Positions 34,261 to 42,511 of a stretch of 64,000 nucleotides of DNA are shown piece by piece. The notes below the pieces were generated by a model. That model was given only the letters and a program-made list of their open reading frames with translations, was not told where the DNA came from and searched no databases. Position 1 is the first letter of the stretch. Every line of letters begins with the position of its first letter. Source of the stretch: Thermoleophilia bacterium (GTDB taxonomy: Bacteria; Actinomycetota; Thermoleophilia; Miltoncostaeales; Miltoncostaeaceae); assembly GCA_020438485.1 (NCBI GenBank), contig JAGQUM010000001.1, positions 19,464 through 83,463 on the forward strand. Reading direction: 5' to 3'. The position numbers were made by a program, and so were the translations under genes.

Positions 34261-34923
34261 TCAGGCGGGCGCGGGCGAGAGGCGCAGCAGGCAGCCCGCG
34301 GTGCGCGGGTCCTCCTCCACCAGGTCGACCACCAGCCCCGATCCCGACACCCGGGCGATGCCCCGGGCCAGGCCGCGGTGGAGCGCGCAGATCTGGGAGC
34401 CGCCTGCCGCCTCCACCCCCACGGCGAACGGGCAGTGGCGAAGGACGATGTCGCGGGGCTCCGGGCCGTCGACCTCCTCGGGGGCGAAACCCAGCCTGGC
34501 GAAGGCGTCCCTCAGCTCGCCGGGGCCGGCGCCCTCAGTGCACACCCTGTGCGCCTGCCCCTCGCCGAACGACTCCATGTCGGCGGGGCCCAGGCCCATG
34601 CGCGTGACGAGCCCCGTCAGCATCCGCACCAGCTCGCGGTGGCCGGCGGCCTCCCGGCCGTCGGGATCGGGTGCCAGCGTGTAAAGCAGCGTGGGGCGCC
34701 CGCGGCCCCGCGGCGGCGTGGAGTTGCGCTCGGCCAGCCCGCATTCGACCAGCGCGTTGAGCTGAACGCGCACGCCGGTGTGGTGCAGGCCCAGTGCGTC
34801 CGCCACCTGACGGGCGTTCAGGGGGCCGGGCGCCTCGTCCAGCACGGCCACCACGCGTAGCGCGGCGGGGCGCCGCAGGACGTCGTCCCGTGCTGCTCTC
34901 TCGCTGGCGACCGCGGGGGCCAA
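34261..34923 (-). CDS. ArsR/SufR-like transcriptional regulator with Cys motif
   Basis: The 220-aa protein has an N-terminal winged helix (LNARQVADALGLHHTGVRVQ, NALVECGLAE, RGRGRPTLLYTL wing). The C-terminal domain carries Cys in LRHCPFAVGV, Cys-x2-His in SQICALHRG and a third Cys in RTAGCLLRL: C-x14-C-x2-H and C-x31-C. This pattern is that of SufR-type regulators thought to hold an Fe-S cluster. TTG 34923 sits 4 nt after AAGGGAG and is the best start. It is divergent from a paralog at 35070 with the same Cys pattern. Confidence 0.82.
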   Translation of the reverse strand: MAPAVASERAARDDVLRRPAALRVVAVLDEAPGPLNARQVADALGLHHTGVRVQLNALVECGLAERNSTPPRGRGRPTLLYTLAPDPDGREAAGHRELVRMLTGLVTRMGLGPADMESFGEGQAHRVCTEGAGPGELRDAFARLGFAPEEVDGPEPRDIVLRHCPFAVGVEAAGGSQICALHRGLARGIARVSGSGLVVDLVEEDPRTAGCLLRLSPAPA

Positions 34924-35069
34924 GCAACTCCCTTCCGCGCCTATCCAAGCACCTCGCGGCCGCCGGTGCCGCGACGGGCGTCCCGTCCGGGGCCACGGCA
35001 CGCCGGGGCGTCCCGAGCGGGGTACAACCGGCCCCTTGAGATATTGGACAAATAGGAGAAAATAGGGGT
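34924..35069. promoter_or_regulatory. Divergent promoter region of two paired regulators
   Basis: Each regulator start has a similar AT-richer element about 20 nt upstream: TTGGATAGG on the minus strand near 34945 and TTGGACAAATAGG near 35045 on the plus strand. Such shared sites could be the operators of one or both regulators. The rest is GC-rich. Confidence 0.4.
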
Positions 35070-35720
35070 GTGGCCGCGGCCCCCGACACCGAACACCCGA
35101 CCCGACGCTCGGTCGAGCACCACCTGCGCGCCCGCACCGACGGCGCCGGCGTCGAGGAGATCGCGGACGCGCTGGGCCTTCACCCGAACACCGTGAGATT
35201 CCACCTGGCGCGGCTGGTGGAGGACGGGCGCGCGACGTGGAAGGAGGGTCCGCCCCGAGGCCGCGGGCGGCCCCGCCGCCGCTACGCCGCCCGGCCCGAC
35301 ATGGACCGCGACGGCCGGCGCGACTACCTCACGCTGGCGCGCATGGCCCTGGACGGCATCGCGCACGTGCCGGACGCCGCGGCGGTGGCCCACGGCGCCG
35401 GCCGTCGCTGGGGGGCGTCGGTCGCCGCGCGGGCGTCGCGGGGCGCGGGCCTCGAATCCGCGCTCGACGGCCTGGGCTTCGCGCCGCGGCGGGCCGCGGG
35501 CGGCGGGGCGATCGACCTTCACCAGTGCCCGTTCCTCGACGCCGTCGACTCGCACGGCGAGCTGGTATGTCAGGCCCACCTGGGCCTGATGCGCGCCCTC
35601 GCCGAGGCCCTGGAACCCGGCGTGCGGATCGAGCGGGTCGAGCCGTTCGCCCGCCCCGGCGTGTGCGTCGCGACGCTGGCGGGCCCCCGGCACACCGACG
35701 ACGAAAGGACCCCCGCGTGA
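35070..35720 (+). CDS. ArsR/SufR-like transcriptional regulator, paralog
   Basis: The 216-aa protein is a divergent paralog of the one at 34261. The winged helix reads VEEIADALGLHPNTVRFHLA then RLVEDGRATW and RGRGRPRRRY. The C-terminal domain has Cys in LHQCPFLDAV, Cys-x2-His in ELVCQAHLGL and Cys in RPGVCVATL: C-x13-C-x2-H and C-x31-C. A cluster-bound sensor of NO or redox state is a reasonable inference. Its gene starts a six-gene run of overlapping stop/starts with cupin, DUF2249, MIP18 and NnrS-like genes, so it probably controls them. Confidence 0.82.
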   Translation: MAAAPDTEHPTRRSVEHHLRARTDGAGVEEIADALGLHPNTVRFHLARLVEDGRATWKEGPPRGRGRPRRRYAARPDMDRDGRRDYLTLARMALDGIAHVPDAAAVAHGAGRRWGASVAARASRGAGLESALDGLGFAPRRAAGGGAIDLHQCPFLDAVDSHGELVCQAHLGLMRALAEALEPGVRIERVEPFARPGVCVATLAGPRHTDDERTPA

Positions 35721-36076
35721 AGTCCGTCAACCTCGGCGACGTCGCCGCCGGCGAATGTGCGGCGGCCGCCGACCACCCCCAGGGGCGCACCACCCGCCGG
35801 GTGCACGGCGCCGACGGTCAGGCGATTCGTCAGGTGCTGGTGACCCTGCGCGACGGCGGGGCGCTGGCCGACCACGAGAACCCGGGCGACGCGTCGCTGC
35901 TGGTACTCCGTGGCCGGGTGCGCGTGGAGGCCGGCGACGACGTATGGGAGGGCGGGGAGGGCGACTTCCTGGTCATCCCCGATCGGCGCCACAATCTGCG
36001 GGCGCGGGGCGACGCGGCCGTGCTCCTCTCGTTCGCCCGCGTCCGGCCCGCCCCCGTCGGCCCAGAGGGCGCGTGA
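35717..36076 (+). CDS. Small cupin-domain protein
   Basis: A 119-aa single cupin barrel. Cupin motif 1 is seen as LADHENPGDASLLVLRGRV and motif 2 as EGDFLVIPDRRHNLRA, with His and Glu ligands for a metal ion. It overlaps the regulator stop (GTGA) and the DUF2249 start. In the context of NO-linked genes it may sense or handle a small molecule, but the reaction is unknown. Confidence 0.82.
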   Translation: MKSVNLGDVAAGECAAAADHPQGRTTRRVHGADGQAIRQVLVTLRDGGALADHENPGDASLLVLRGRVRVEAGDDVWEGGEGDFLVIPDRRHNLRARGDAAVLLSFARVRPAPVGPEGA

Positions 36077-36600
36077 TGGGTGATGGAAACGCCGCCGCCC
36101 CACCCCCCCACGAGGTCACCCGCCACGAGCTGGACGTACGGCCGATCCTGCGCGACGGCGGCGAGCCGTTCTCGGTGATCATGGGCGCCGTCGAACAACT
36201 CGCCCCGGGTGTCGTGCTGCGTCTGGTGACGACGTTCGACCCGGTGCCCCTGCACACCGTGATGGGACGGCAGGGCTTCGCGCACCACACGCGGCGCGTC
36301 GCCGACGACCACTTCGTCACCGAGTACTGGGAGGCGGCCGCCTCCGCGGACACGGCCCCGTCGCCGTCCGCGGCGGCGACCGGCCACGTGCGCACCATCG
36401 ACGTGCGCGGGTTGGCGCCACCCGAGCCCATCGAGCGGACGCTGGTCGCGCTCGACGCGCTGCCCGCGGGCTGGCGGCTGCGCCAGGTCAACGTGCGGGT
36501 GCCCGCGTTCCTGCTGCCGTTGCTCGACGAGCGTGGCTTCCGCTACACCGTCGACGACCGGGGCGACCACGTGGTCACCGAGATCTGGCGGGCGTCGTGA
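36076..36600 (+). CDS. Tandem DUF2249 protein
   Basis: The 174-aa protein has two DUF2249 units: residues ~15-85 (RHELDVRPILRDGGEPFSVI, LRLVTTFDPVPLHTVMG, DHFVTEYWEA) and ~105-174 (RTIDVRGLAPPEPIERTLVA, LPAGWRLRQVNVRVP, GDHVVTEIWRA). DUF2249 domains resemble TusA-like folds and are common in NO-detoxification and denitrification clusters next to hemerythrin or NnrS genes. A third such unit is encoded at 38242. ATG 36076 overlaps the cupin stop. Confidence 0.85.
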   Translation: MGDGNAAAPPPHEVTRHELDVRPILRDGGEPFSVIMGAVEQLAPGVVLRLVTTFDPVPLHTVMGRQGFAHHTRRVADDHFVTEYWEAAASADTAPSPSAAATGHVRTIDVRGLAPPEPIERTLVALDALPAGWRLRQVNVRVPAFLLPLLDERGFRYTVDDRGDHVVTEIWRAS

Positions 36601-36878
36601 CGCGCGACGACGCCGTCGCGGCGCTCACCGGCGTGGTCGACCCCGAACTGGGCGTGGATATCGTCTCGCTGGGGCTCGTCTACGGCGTCGACGTGGACGC
36701 CTGCGACGTGGTCGCCGTGACCATGACGCTCACGACCGCGGGGTGCCCGCTGCACGACGCCATCGAGGGCGGGGTCCACCGCGCCCTCGAGAGGGCGGGG
36801 GCCCGGTCGACCCGCGTCGACGTGGTGTTCGACCCACCGTGGACTCCCGAGCGCATGGGCGCGCCCATCCCGGCGTGA
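36597..36878 (+). CDS. MIP18/DUF59-family Fe-S cluster assembly factor
   Basis: The 93-aa protein is a single DUF59 domain: VVDPELGVDIVSLGLVY, VAVTMTLTTAGCPLHDAIEG and the C-terminal FDPPWTPERM. The Cys in TAGCPLHD is the conserved residue of SufT/PaaD-like metal-sulfur cluster factors. It may load or repair the Fe-S centre of a neighbour, for instance the Cys-rich regulators. Starts with GTG overlapping the previous stop. Confidence 0.9.
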   Translation: MTRDDAVAALTGVVDPELGVDIVSLGLVYGVDVDACDVVAVTMTLTTAGCPLHDAIEGGVHRALERAGARSTRVDVVFDPPWTPERMGAPIPA

Positions 36879-38245
36879 GCGGGGCCCGTGTCTACGGCGC
36901 GCCGGGCGCACGCACGCGGGAGCGCATGGCGAGCGTCGGCGGGCCGCCGTGGCAGGTCCCGGTGGCGCTCATCGCCGCGGCCGTGATCGCGTACGTGGCC
37001 GGAGCCCTGGCGCTGCTGGGCGGCGCGGGCGACCTGGCGGCGGGGGCGTGGTACGGGCGTCATCAGCTCGCGGCCGCGCACCTCGTCGGCCTCGGCTTCG
37101 TGTCCGTCACGGCGGTGGCCGCGCTGCTGCAACTCGTGCCCGTGCTCCTGCGCACCACGCTCGCCCCCGCGTGGCGAGGGGCGGCGACGGGTGCGGCCCT
37201 CTGGGCGGGCGCGGCCATCATGGCAGCGGGGTTCCTGGTGCCCGTCCCACGCGCGATCGCGGCCGGCGGAGCGCTGCTGGCCGCAGGGGCGGCGGTGTTC
37301 GTCGCCGACGTGGCCGCGGCCCTGCTGCGCGCCGCGCGCACCGAGGCAGGTCCGGGCGCGTCGGGCGCAGGCATCGGCGCCGCCGTCGCGTGGTTCGCGG
37401 CGGTCGTGCCGGCGGGAGCCGTCCTCGCGGGCAACCGGGCCGACGCGTTCCTCGGAGCGCGTGTCACCGACCTGCTCGCGGCGCACGCCGCGGCCGCGTC
37501 GCTGGGATGGCTGGGCGGCCTGGTCTTGGCCGTCGGCCTGCGCCTGGGCCCGATGTTCGCTCTGTCGCACGGGTACTCCCGCCGCCGCGGCGTGGTGGCG
37601 ATGGTCCTGTGGCACGTCGCCACCCTCGCGGTCGTGGCGGGTCTCGCGGCCGACGCCGCGTGGCTACGCGCCGCGGGCGCCGCGTTGCTGACGGTCGCGT
37701 CGCTGACGGCGCTCGGGTTCGTCGCCGACGTCGCGCGCCACCGGCGGCGGGCCGTCGAGGCGCCGATCCTCCACCTGGGGCTTGGCGTCGCGTGCGCGGC
37801 CGCCGCCGTGGCGGTGGAGGCCGTCGCGGCCGCCGGTGGCGTCGACGCCGCGCGCGGTCACGCCGCGGCCGGTGTCCTCGTCCTCGTGGGCCTCGGCGCC
37901 GGCGTCACCGCGGGGCACGCGTTCAAGGTGGTGCCGATGCTCGTGTGGACCGGCCGGTACGCGGCCCGCATGGGCACGCCCGGCACGCCGACCCTGTCCG
38001 ACCTGTACCCCGCCCGCCTCGCGCACGTCGAGCCGGTCGCGTTCGCCGCGGGCCTCGCGCTTCTCGTCGCCGGGGTCCTCGCCGGGTCCCGCGGACTCGC
38101 CGCCGGCGGTGCGTGCGCCCTGCTCGCGTCGGCCCTCGCCGTGGCTGGCGCGGTCGCCGACTGCGTATTCGGGCGCGGCCGCGCGGCGGCCGCCACCAGC
38201 GTCCATCCGACTTCCTCCAGCACCCACACGAAAGGCGGCGCATGA
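36875..38245 (+). CDS. NnrS-like polytopic membrane protein (probable heme protein)
   Basis: The 456-aa protein has about 12 membrane helices. Conserved His positions include GRHQLAAAHLVGLGFVSVTA, FALSHGYSRR and AGHAFKVVPMLVWTGRY, and LLQLVPVLLR follows the first pair. This helix-plus-His arrangement resembles NnrS and heme-copper-oxidase subunit I relatives found in nitric oxide response clusters. Heme and NO binding are inferred, not shown. GTG 36875 overlaps the MIP18 stop; ATG 36926 is possible. Confidence 0.65.
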   Translation: MSGARVYGAPGARTRERMASVGGPPWQVPVALIAAAVIAYVAGALALLGGAGDLAAGAWYGRHQLAAAHLVGLGFVSVTAVAALLQLVPVLLRTTLAPAWRGAATGAALWAGAAIMAAGFLVPVPRAIAAGGALLAAGAAVFVADVAAALLRAARTEAGPGASGAGIGAAVAWFAAVVPAGAVLAGNRADAFLGARVTDLLAAHAAAASLGWLGGLVLAVGLRLGPMFALSHGYSRRRGVVAMVLWHVATLAVVAGLAADAAWLRAAGAALLTVASLTALGFVADVARHRRRAVEAPILHLGLGVACAAAAVAVEAVAAAGGVDAARGHAAAGVLVLVGLGAGVTAGHAFKVVPMLVWTGRYAARMGTPGTPTLSDLYPARLAHVEPVAFAAGLALLVAGVLAGSRGLAAGGACALLASALAVAGAVADCVFGRGRAAAATSVHPTSSSTHTKGGA

Positions 38246-38490
38246 GCGACCACCCCCTGGCCATCGACGGCAGCATCCTCGACGTCACCACGATCGTGCC
38301 GCGCGAACGCCACCCGCTGATCTTCGCGTCCTTCGACGGGCTGGAACCGGGCCAGTCGTTCGAGCTCCAGAACGACCACGACCCCAAGCCGCTGCGCTAC
38401 CAGTTCGAGGCTGAGCACTCCGGGCGGTTCACGTGGGACTACCTCGAGGAGGGACCTGACCGCTGGCGGGTGCGCATCGGCAAGAGCTGA
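38242..38490 (+). CDS. DUF2249 single-domain protein
   Basis: An 82-aa DUF2249 protein: TTIVPRERHPLIFASFDGLE, GQSFELQNDHDPKPLRYQF and WDYLEEGPDRWRVRIGK. This wording (RHPLIF, F.L.NDHDPKPL) is the classic DUF2249 form. It ends the NO/Fe-S operon and converges on the MOSC gene with 1 bp between the stops. ATG 38242 overlaps the NnrS-like gene stop. Confidence 0.9.
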   Translation: MSDHPLAIDGSILDVTTIVPRERHPLIFASFDGLEPGQSFELQNDHDPKPLRYQFEAEHSGRFTWDYLEEGPDRWRVRIGKS

Positions 38491-38491
38491 G

Positions 38492-39142
38492 TCATCCCTT
38501 CGCCGCGACCCGCTCGACGCGTTCGCGCTCGGGTGGGCGCAGGCACCCCACGGCCAGCACTGCCCGCGCGGCGGCGGGGTCGTGGAGGGCCCGGAACAGG
38601 CGCATCATGTCCACGTCATGGTCGGGGCGGTGCACCACGTCGACGGCATCGCCCGTGGCGATCGCCCCCGGCTCGACCACGGCGAGGTAGGCGCCGGAAC
38701 GGCCGCGGTCGCCGAACCGCACGATCCAGCCCGGGATGCCCATGCGCAGGGCGAACGTGGCGCACGGCTTGCGGGGCCCGCACACCTCCAGCAGGGCCCC
38801 GCCCACGCGCCAGCGCTCACCCACGAGGGCGGCGTCCACGTCGAGGCCGGCGGTCGTGACGTTCTCGCCGAACCCGCCGTTCGCGATCTCACGTCCCAGC
38901 TCGCGCTGCCACCAGTCCAGTTCCTCGCGGGCGAACGCGTAGACGGCCTGCGTGTCGCCGCCGTGGAAGGTCGCGTTGCCGATGGCGTCGCCCACGACGC
39001 CGCTGCCCAGCCCGCCCGCGCGGAGACCGGGGTCGCGCACGTCGACCCGGGGAACCGGCACCTTGCGGTGGCCCGACATCGACCCGCGCGCTCCGATGGG
39101 CTCGAGCGCGCCGACGTTGAGGGAGACGACCCGTCCGGTCAC
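38492..39142 (-). CDS. MOSC-domain protein (YiiM-like)
   Basis: The 216-aa protein carries the MOSC fold of YiiM-type members: GGDTQAVYAFAREELDWW, FGENVTTAGLDVDAALVGER, LEVCGPRKPCATFALRMG with the sulfur-carrier Cys, and VVHRPDHDVDMMRLFRAL. MOSC proteins use a Mo-cofactor to reduce N-hydroxylated compounds or carry activated sulfur. It is the last gene of the minus-strand Moco operon and overlaps the triple-fusion gene (GTGA). Confidence 0.9.
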   Translation of the reverse strand: MTGRVVSLNVGALEPIGARGSMSGHRKVPVPRVDVRDPGLRAGGLGSGVVGDAIGNATFHGGDTQAVYAFAREELDWWQRELGREIANGGFGENVTTAGLDVDAALVGERWRVGGALLEVCGPRKPCATFALRMGIPGWIVRFGDRGRSGAYLAVVEPGAIATGDAVDVVHRPDHDVDMMRLFRALHDPAAARAVLAVGCLRPPERERVERVAAKG

Positions 39143-40797
39143 GCCGCGCCTGCCGCACACACCGGGCAGGCGGGATTCCGCGGCACGGCGACCTCGTGGA
39201 ACTCCATGCCCAGCGCGTCGATCATCAGCAGACGGCCCGCCAGGGTCGCGCCCGCACCGAGGATGACCTTGAGCGCCTCCGTCGCCTGGATGGAGCCGAC
39301 GATGCCGCAGGCCGCGCCCAGCACGCCCGCCTCGGCGCAGTTCGGCAGCACGCCGGGGTCCGGGGGGGTGGGGAACACGCACGCGTAGCAGGGGCCCGCG
39401 CCGGGCGCGACGACCCCCGCCTGACCGTCGAAACCGTTGACGCTGGCCCACACCAGCGGCACGCCGGCGGCGACGCACGCGGCGTTCAACGCGTGGCGCG
39501 TGGCGAGGTTGTCGCTCGCGTCCACCACCACGTCGCGGCCGTCCACCAGCGCGGGTGCGGTGGCCGCCGTCACCCGGGCCTCGTGGGGCTCCACCGCGAC
39601 GTCCGGGTTGAGTTCGCGCAGGGCGTGCCGGGCGGACGCCGCCTTCGCCCAGCCCTCGCGGGCCGCGGTGTGCAGCACCTGCCGCTGCAGGTTGGAGAGC
39701 TCCACGCGGTCGTCGTCGGCCAGCGCGAGGGTTCCCACCCCTGCGGCGGCCAGGTAGAGCGCGACCGGCGAACCCAGCCCCCCGGCGCCGACGAGGAGCA
39801 CCCTGGCGCCGCGTAGCCGCCGCTGGCCCTCCTCGCCCACCTGTACCAGCACCGTCTGGCGGCGGTAACGGACCAGCGGGTCGGCGGCCTCCACGACCGG
39901 CAGGCCGGCGGCGACCCACGCGTCGAGGCCGCCCGCCAGGCTGCGCACGTCGCCCGCGCCCGCCCGGCGCAGCGCGTCGGCTGCCGTCGCCGACCGGCGC
40001 CCGGTGGCGCACACGGTGACCACCGGCCCGCCGGCGGGGGCGGGGCAGGCGGGCACGTCGGCCAGCGGGACGTGCGTCGCCCCGTCGATGCGGCAGGCGT
40101 CCCACTCCCACCGCTCACGGACATCGACCAGCGCGGGCGGAGCGGCCCCCGCCAGGGCCGCCGCGAGGGTGGCGGGCGCGATCTCGCCCGCGGCTGTCGC
40201 GTCGTGCTCCATCGCCGCGAGGTCGTCCGGGGTGTCCACGTCGCGCATGAACCGGTCCGGGTCGCCGAACGTGGTGAGCCCGGCCGCGGGCACGACGCGC
40301 GCCCGGTCCCCGAGTTCGCGGATGAGCCCCCGCGCCGACGTCTCCTCGCGGATCGCGACCCGGATGGACGCCAGCGCGGCGGGCGTGTACCGACCCACCA
40401 GGGGCTGCACGGCACCGTCCTGCTCGAGCACCCACGCATCGACGCCGCCCTCGCCGCCCGCCGCCAGGTGGGCGAGCACACCGGGGGGGATCCGCGGCAT
40501 GTCGCATGGGCACACCACCACGGGCTCGCCCAGTGCGGACAGCGCGTGGGCGATGCCGGCCAGGGCGTGCACCGGCTCGTCGGGCTCCACCAGCACCCGG
40601 CACCCCGGAGGCGCGTGGGCCGCGCCGCCCTCCTTCGTGACGACGACGGGCTCGAGGCCCGCCGCGCGCACGGCGTCGGCGACGTGGGCGATAAGGGGAC
40701 GACCGTCGAGCTCTGCCGCGGCCTTCGGGCGGCCCATCCGCCGCGCGCGCCCGCCCGCCAGGATCACGCCCACCCGTGCGGGGGCGGCGTCAGCCAC
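39139..40797 (-). CDS. MobA-rhodanese-MoeB triple fusion protein
   Basis: One 552-aa chain has three Moco-pathway domains. Residues ~8-196 are MobA-like nucleotidyltransferase (VILAGGRARRMGRPK; joins GMP to molybdopterin). Residues ~205-305 are rhodanese with active Cys263 in VTVCATGRRSA. Residues ~308-552 are a ThiF/MoeB E1-like enzyme with VGAGGLGSPVALYLA and zinc pairs C470/C473 and C544/C547, which adenylates MoaD. MOCS3 has the order E1-rhodanese, so the order is reversed here and MobA is added in front. GTG 40797 overlaps moaA by 8 nt. Confidence 0.9.
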   Translation of the reverse strand: MADAAPARVGVILAGGRARRMGRPKAAAELDGRPLIAHVADAVRAAGLEPVVVTKEGGAAHAPPGCRVLVEPDEPVHALAGIAHALSALGEPVVVCPCDMPRIPPGVLAHLAAGGEGGVDAWVLEQDGAVQPLVGRYTPAALASIRVAIREETSARGLIRELGDRARVVPAAGLTTFGDPDRFMRDVDTPDDLAAMEHDATAAGEIAPATLAAALAGAAPPALVDVRERWEWDACRIDGATHVPLADVPACPAPAGGPVVTVCATGRRSATAADALRRAGAGDVRSLAGGLDAWVAAGLPVVEAADPLVRYRRQTVLVQVGEEGQRRLRGARVLLVGAGGLGSPVALYLAAAGVGTLALADDDRVELSNLQRQVLHTAAREGWAKAASARHALRELNPDVAVEPHEARVTAATAPALVDGRDVVVDASDNLATRHALNAACVAAGVPLVWASVNGFDGQAGVVAPGAGPCYACVFPTPPDPGVLPNCAEAGVLGAACGIVGSIQATEALKVILGAGATLAGRLLMIDALGMEFHEVAVPRNPACPVCAAGAA

Positions 40798-41782
40798 CGA
40801 TGCGCGACATGGTGCGCTCGGGCTGCCGGAACCCCTCGTCGCCCACGCGGTGCTTGAGTTCCTTGCGCCACACCGCGTCGCGGATGATCCGGGCCAGGTC
40901 GTCGGGCGCCGCGCCGTCGCGCAGGGGCCCGCGCAGGTCGGTCTCGTCGTGGCTGAACAGGCACGTGCGCAGGGCGCCGTCGGCCGTCAGGCGGATGCGG
41001 TTGCAGTCGTCGCAGAACGGCTGCGAGACGGGGTTGACGAACCCGACCTCGCCCAGGCCGTCGGCGAACCGGTACACGCGGGCCGTGGCGTGCGCCTCGC
41101 GGGGCACCTCCTCCACCGGGTGGATGGCGTGGATCATCGCGACGATCTCGCCGCCGGTCAGCACATCGGCGGCCGTCCAGTCGCGGTGGGCGCCCAGCGG
41201 CATCTGCTCGATGAACCGGACCTGGAACGGGTTGCTGCGGGCGAACCGCACGAACGCCGGGATCTCGTGTTCCGTGACCCCCCGCGTGGCGACGGCGTTC
41301 ACCTTGATCTCGCCCACCCCCGGCTGCCGCGACAGGGCGTCGAGGCCGCGCAGCACGCGCCCCACCGCGTCACGGCGGGTGACCTCGGCGAACCGGGCGG
41401 GCGACAGCGCGTCGAGGCTGACGTTGAAGCGGCGGATGCCGGCCGCCACGAGCGCCTCGGCGTCGCGCTCCAGCAGCAGGCCGTTCGTGGTCAGCGACAG
41501 GTCCTCGATGCCGTCGATCCTGGCGATCATCCGGGCGAGGGCGGGGAGGTCCTTACGCACCAGCGGCTCGCCGCCCGTGAGGCGCACGTCGCGGACGCCC
41601 AGCCGCACCAGTGCGCGCACGACCGTTTCGATCTCCTCGAAGCGCAGGATCTGACCGCGCGGCAGCCACTCGATGTCGCCGGGCGTGAGGCAGTACCGGC
41701 ATCGCAGGTTGCACAGATCGGTGACCGACACGCGCAGATCGGTGATCCGGCGCCCGTGGCCGTCGACGAGGACCTCGCTCAC
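40790..41782 (-). CDS. moaA: GTP 3',8-cyclase MoaA
   Basis: A 330-aa radical SAM enzyme that starts Moco synthesis by rearranging GTP. The N-terminal 4Fe-4S motif is CNLRCRYC (C-x3-C-x2-C), and the C-terminal cluster motif reads FCDDCNRIRLTADGALRTC. The C-terminal double Gly of MoaA (SRIGG) is present, along with DVRLTGGEPLVRKDL and IKVNAVATRGV. GTG 41782 overlaps the moaE stop. In the pathway it acts with MoaC, encoded on the other strand at 42512. Confidence 0.97.
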   Translation of the reverse strand: MSEVLVDGHGRRITDLRVSVTDLCNLRCRYCLTPGDIEWLPRGQILRFEEIETVVRALVRLGVRDVRLTGGEPLVRKDLPALARMIARIDGIEDLSLTTNGLLLERDAEALVAAGIRRFNVSLDALSPARFAEVTRRDAVGRVLRGLDALSRQPGVGEIKVNAVATRGVTEHEIPAFVRFARSNPFQVRFIEQMPLGAHRDWTAADVLTGGEIVAMIHAIHPVEEVPREAHATARVYRFADGLGEVGFVNPVSQPFCDDCNRIRLTADGALRTCLFSHDETDLRGPLRDGAAPDDLARIIRDAVWRKELKHRVGDEGFRQPERTMSRIGG

Positions 41783-42210
41783 CGGGCGCCCTCGACGGGT
41801 GTTCCCCGGACCCACTCGGCGCGGTCCCCGTCGATCTCCCTCTTCCAGATGGGGACCTCGGCCTTGATGAGGTCGATCGCCGCCCGCGTCGCGGCGAAGG
41901 CCTCGGGGCGGTGGGCCGCGCTGGCGGCGATCGCGACGCCGGCCTGGCCGCGCGGCACGTCGCCCAGCCGGTGGTGGGCGGCGATCGCGATCACCCCGTG
42001 CGCCGCGGCCACGCGGGCGAGGATGTCGGCCATCACGTCGCGGGCCATCTCGGCGTAGCCCTCGTACTCCAGGCGCGCGACGGTGCGGGTGGTGCCCGTG
42101 AACGTCACGACGGCGCCCGCCTGCGGGTCGCCCACCCACTCCACGAGCGCGTCGAGCGAGACGGGCCCGTCGGTCACGTCGGCGCGCGTGCGGGGCCGCG
42201 CGTGCGTCAT
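41779..42210 (-). CDS. moaE: Molybdopterin synthase catalytic subunit MoaE
   Basis: The 143-aa subunit shows VVTFTGTTRTVARLEYEGY (with the conserved E-Y region), IAIAAHHRLGDVPRGQAGVA, and the C-terminal IKAEVPIWKREIDGDRAEW with the active-site Lys/Arg residues. It transfers sulfur from MoaD thiocarboxylate to precursor Z. It lies between moaD and moaA in one operon with overlapping ends. Confidence 0.95.
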   Translation of the reverse strand: MTHARPRTRADVTDGPVSLDALVEWVGDPQAGAVVTFTGTTRTVARLEYEGYAEMARDVMADILARVAAAHGVIAIAAHHRLGDVPRGQAGVAIAASAAHRPEAFAATRAAIDLIKAEVPIWKREIDGDRAEWVRGTPVEGAR

Positions 42211-42455
42211 CCGCCGCTGACCGGGGGGATGAGGGCCAGTTCGTCGCCGTCGCGCAGCGGCAGGTTGTCGTCGGCGTACCGGCGGTTAACGGCCAGCGCC
42301 ACCCGCTGGCGCGTGAGCAGGTCGCCGAGGCCCGCGGTCTCGCCCACCACGTCGCGGGCGACGCCCGCGGTGGTGCCCTCGGGGACGTCGACCTCCAGCG
42401 TCCCCGTGCCCGCGCGCTCCCGCAGGCCGGCGAACAGCTTCACGGTCACATTCAT
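42207..42455 (-). CDS. moaD: Molybdopterin synthase sulfur-carrier subunit MoaD
   Basis: An 82-aa ubiquitin-like protein that starts MNVTVKLFAGLRERAG and ends LALIPPVSGG. The C-terminal Gly-Gly is the tail that the MoeB part of the fusion protein adenylates and thiolates. Two ATG codons in a row (42458 and 42455) are possible starts. It is the first gene of the minus-strand moaDEA-fusion-MOSC operon, divergent from moaC with 56 bp between them. Confidence 0.95.
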   Translation of the reverse strand: MNVTVKLFAGLRERAGTGTLEVDVPEGTTAGVARDVVGETAGLGDLLTRQRVALAVNRRYADDNLPLRDGDELALIPPVSGG

Positions 42456-42511
42456 CATCGGCGGGCCGCCTCGTCGACGCGACGGGAACACGTGCCCGGT
42501 AGATTACCGGC

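Noticed and set aside
42456..42511. Moco riboswitch between moaD and moaC
   Set aside because: The 56-bp gap is far too short for that RNA.
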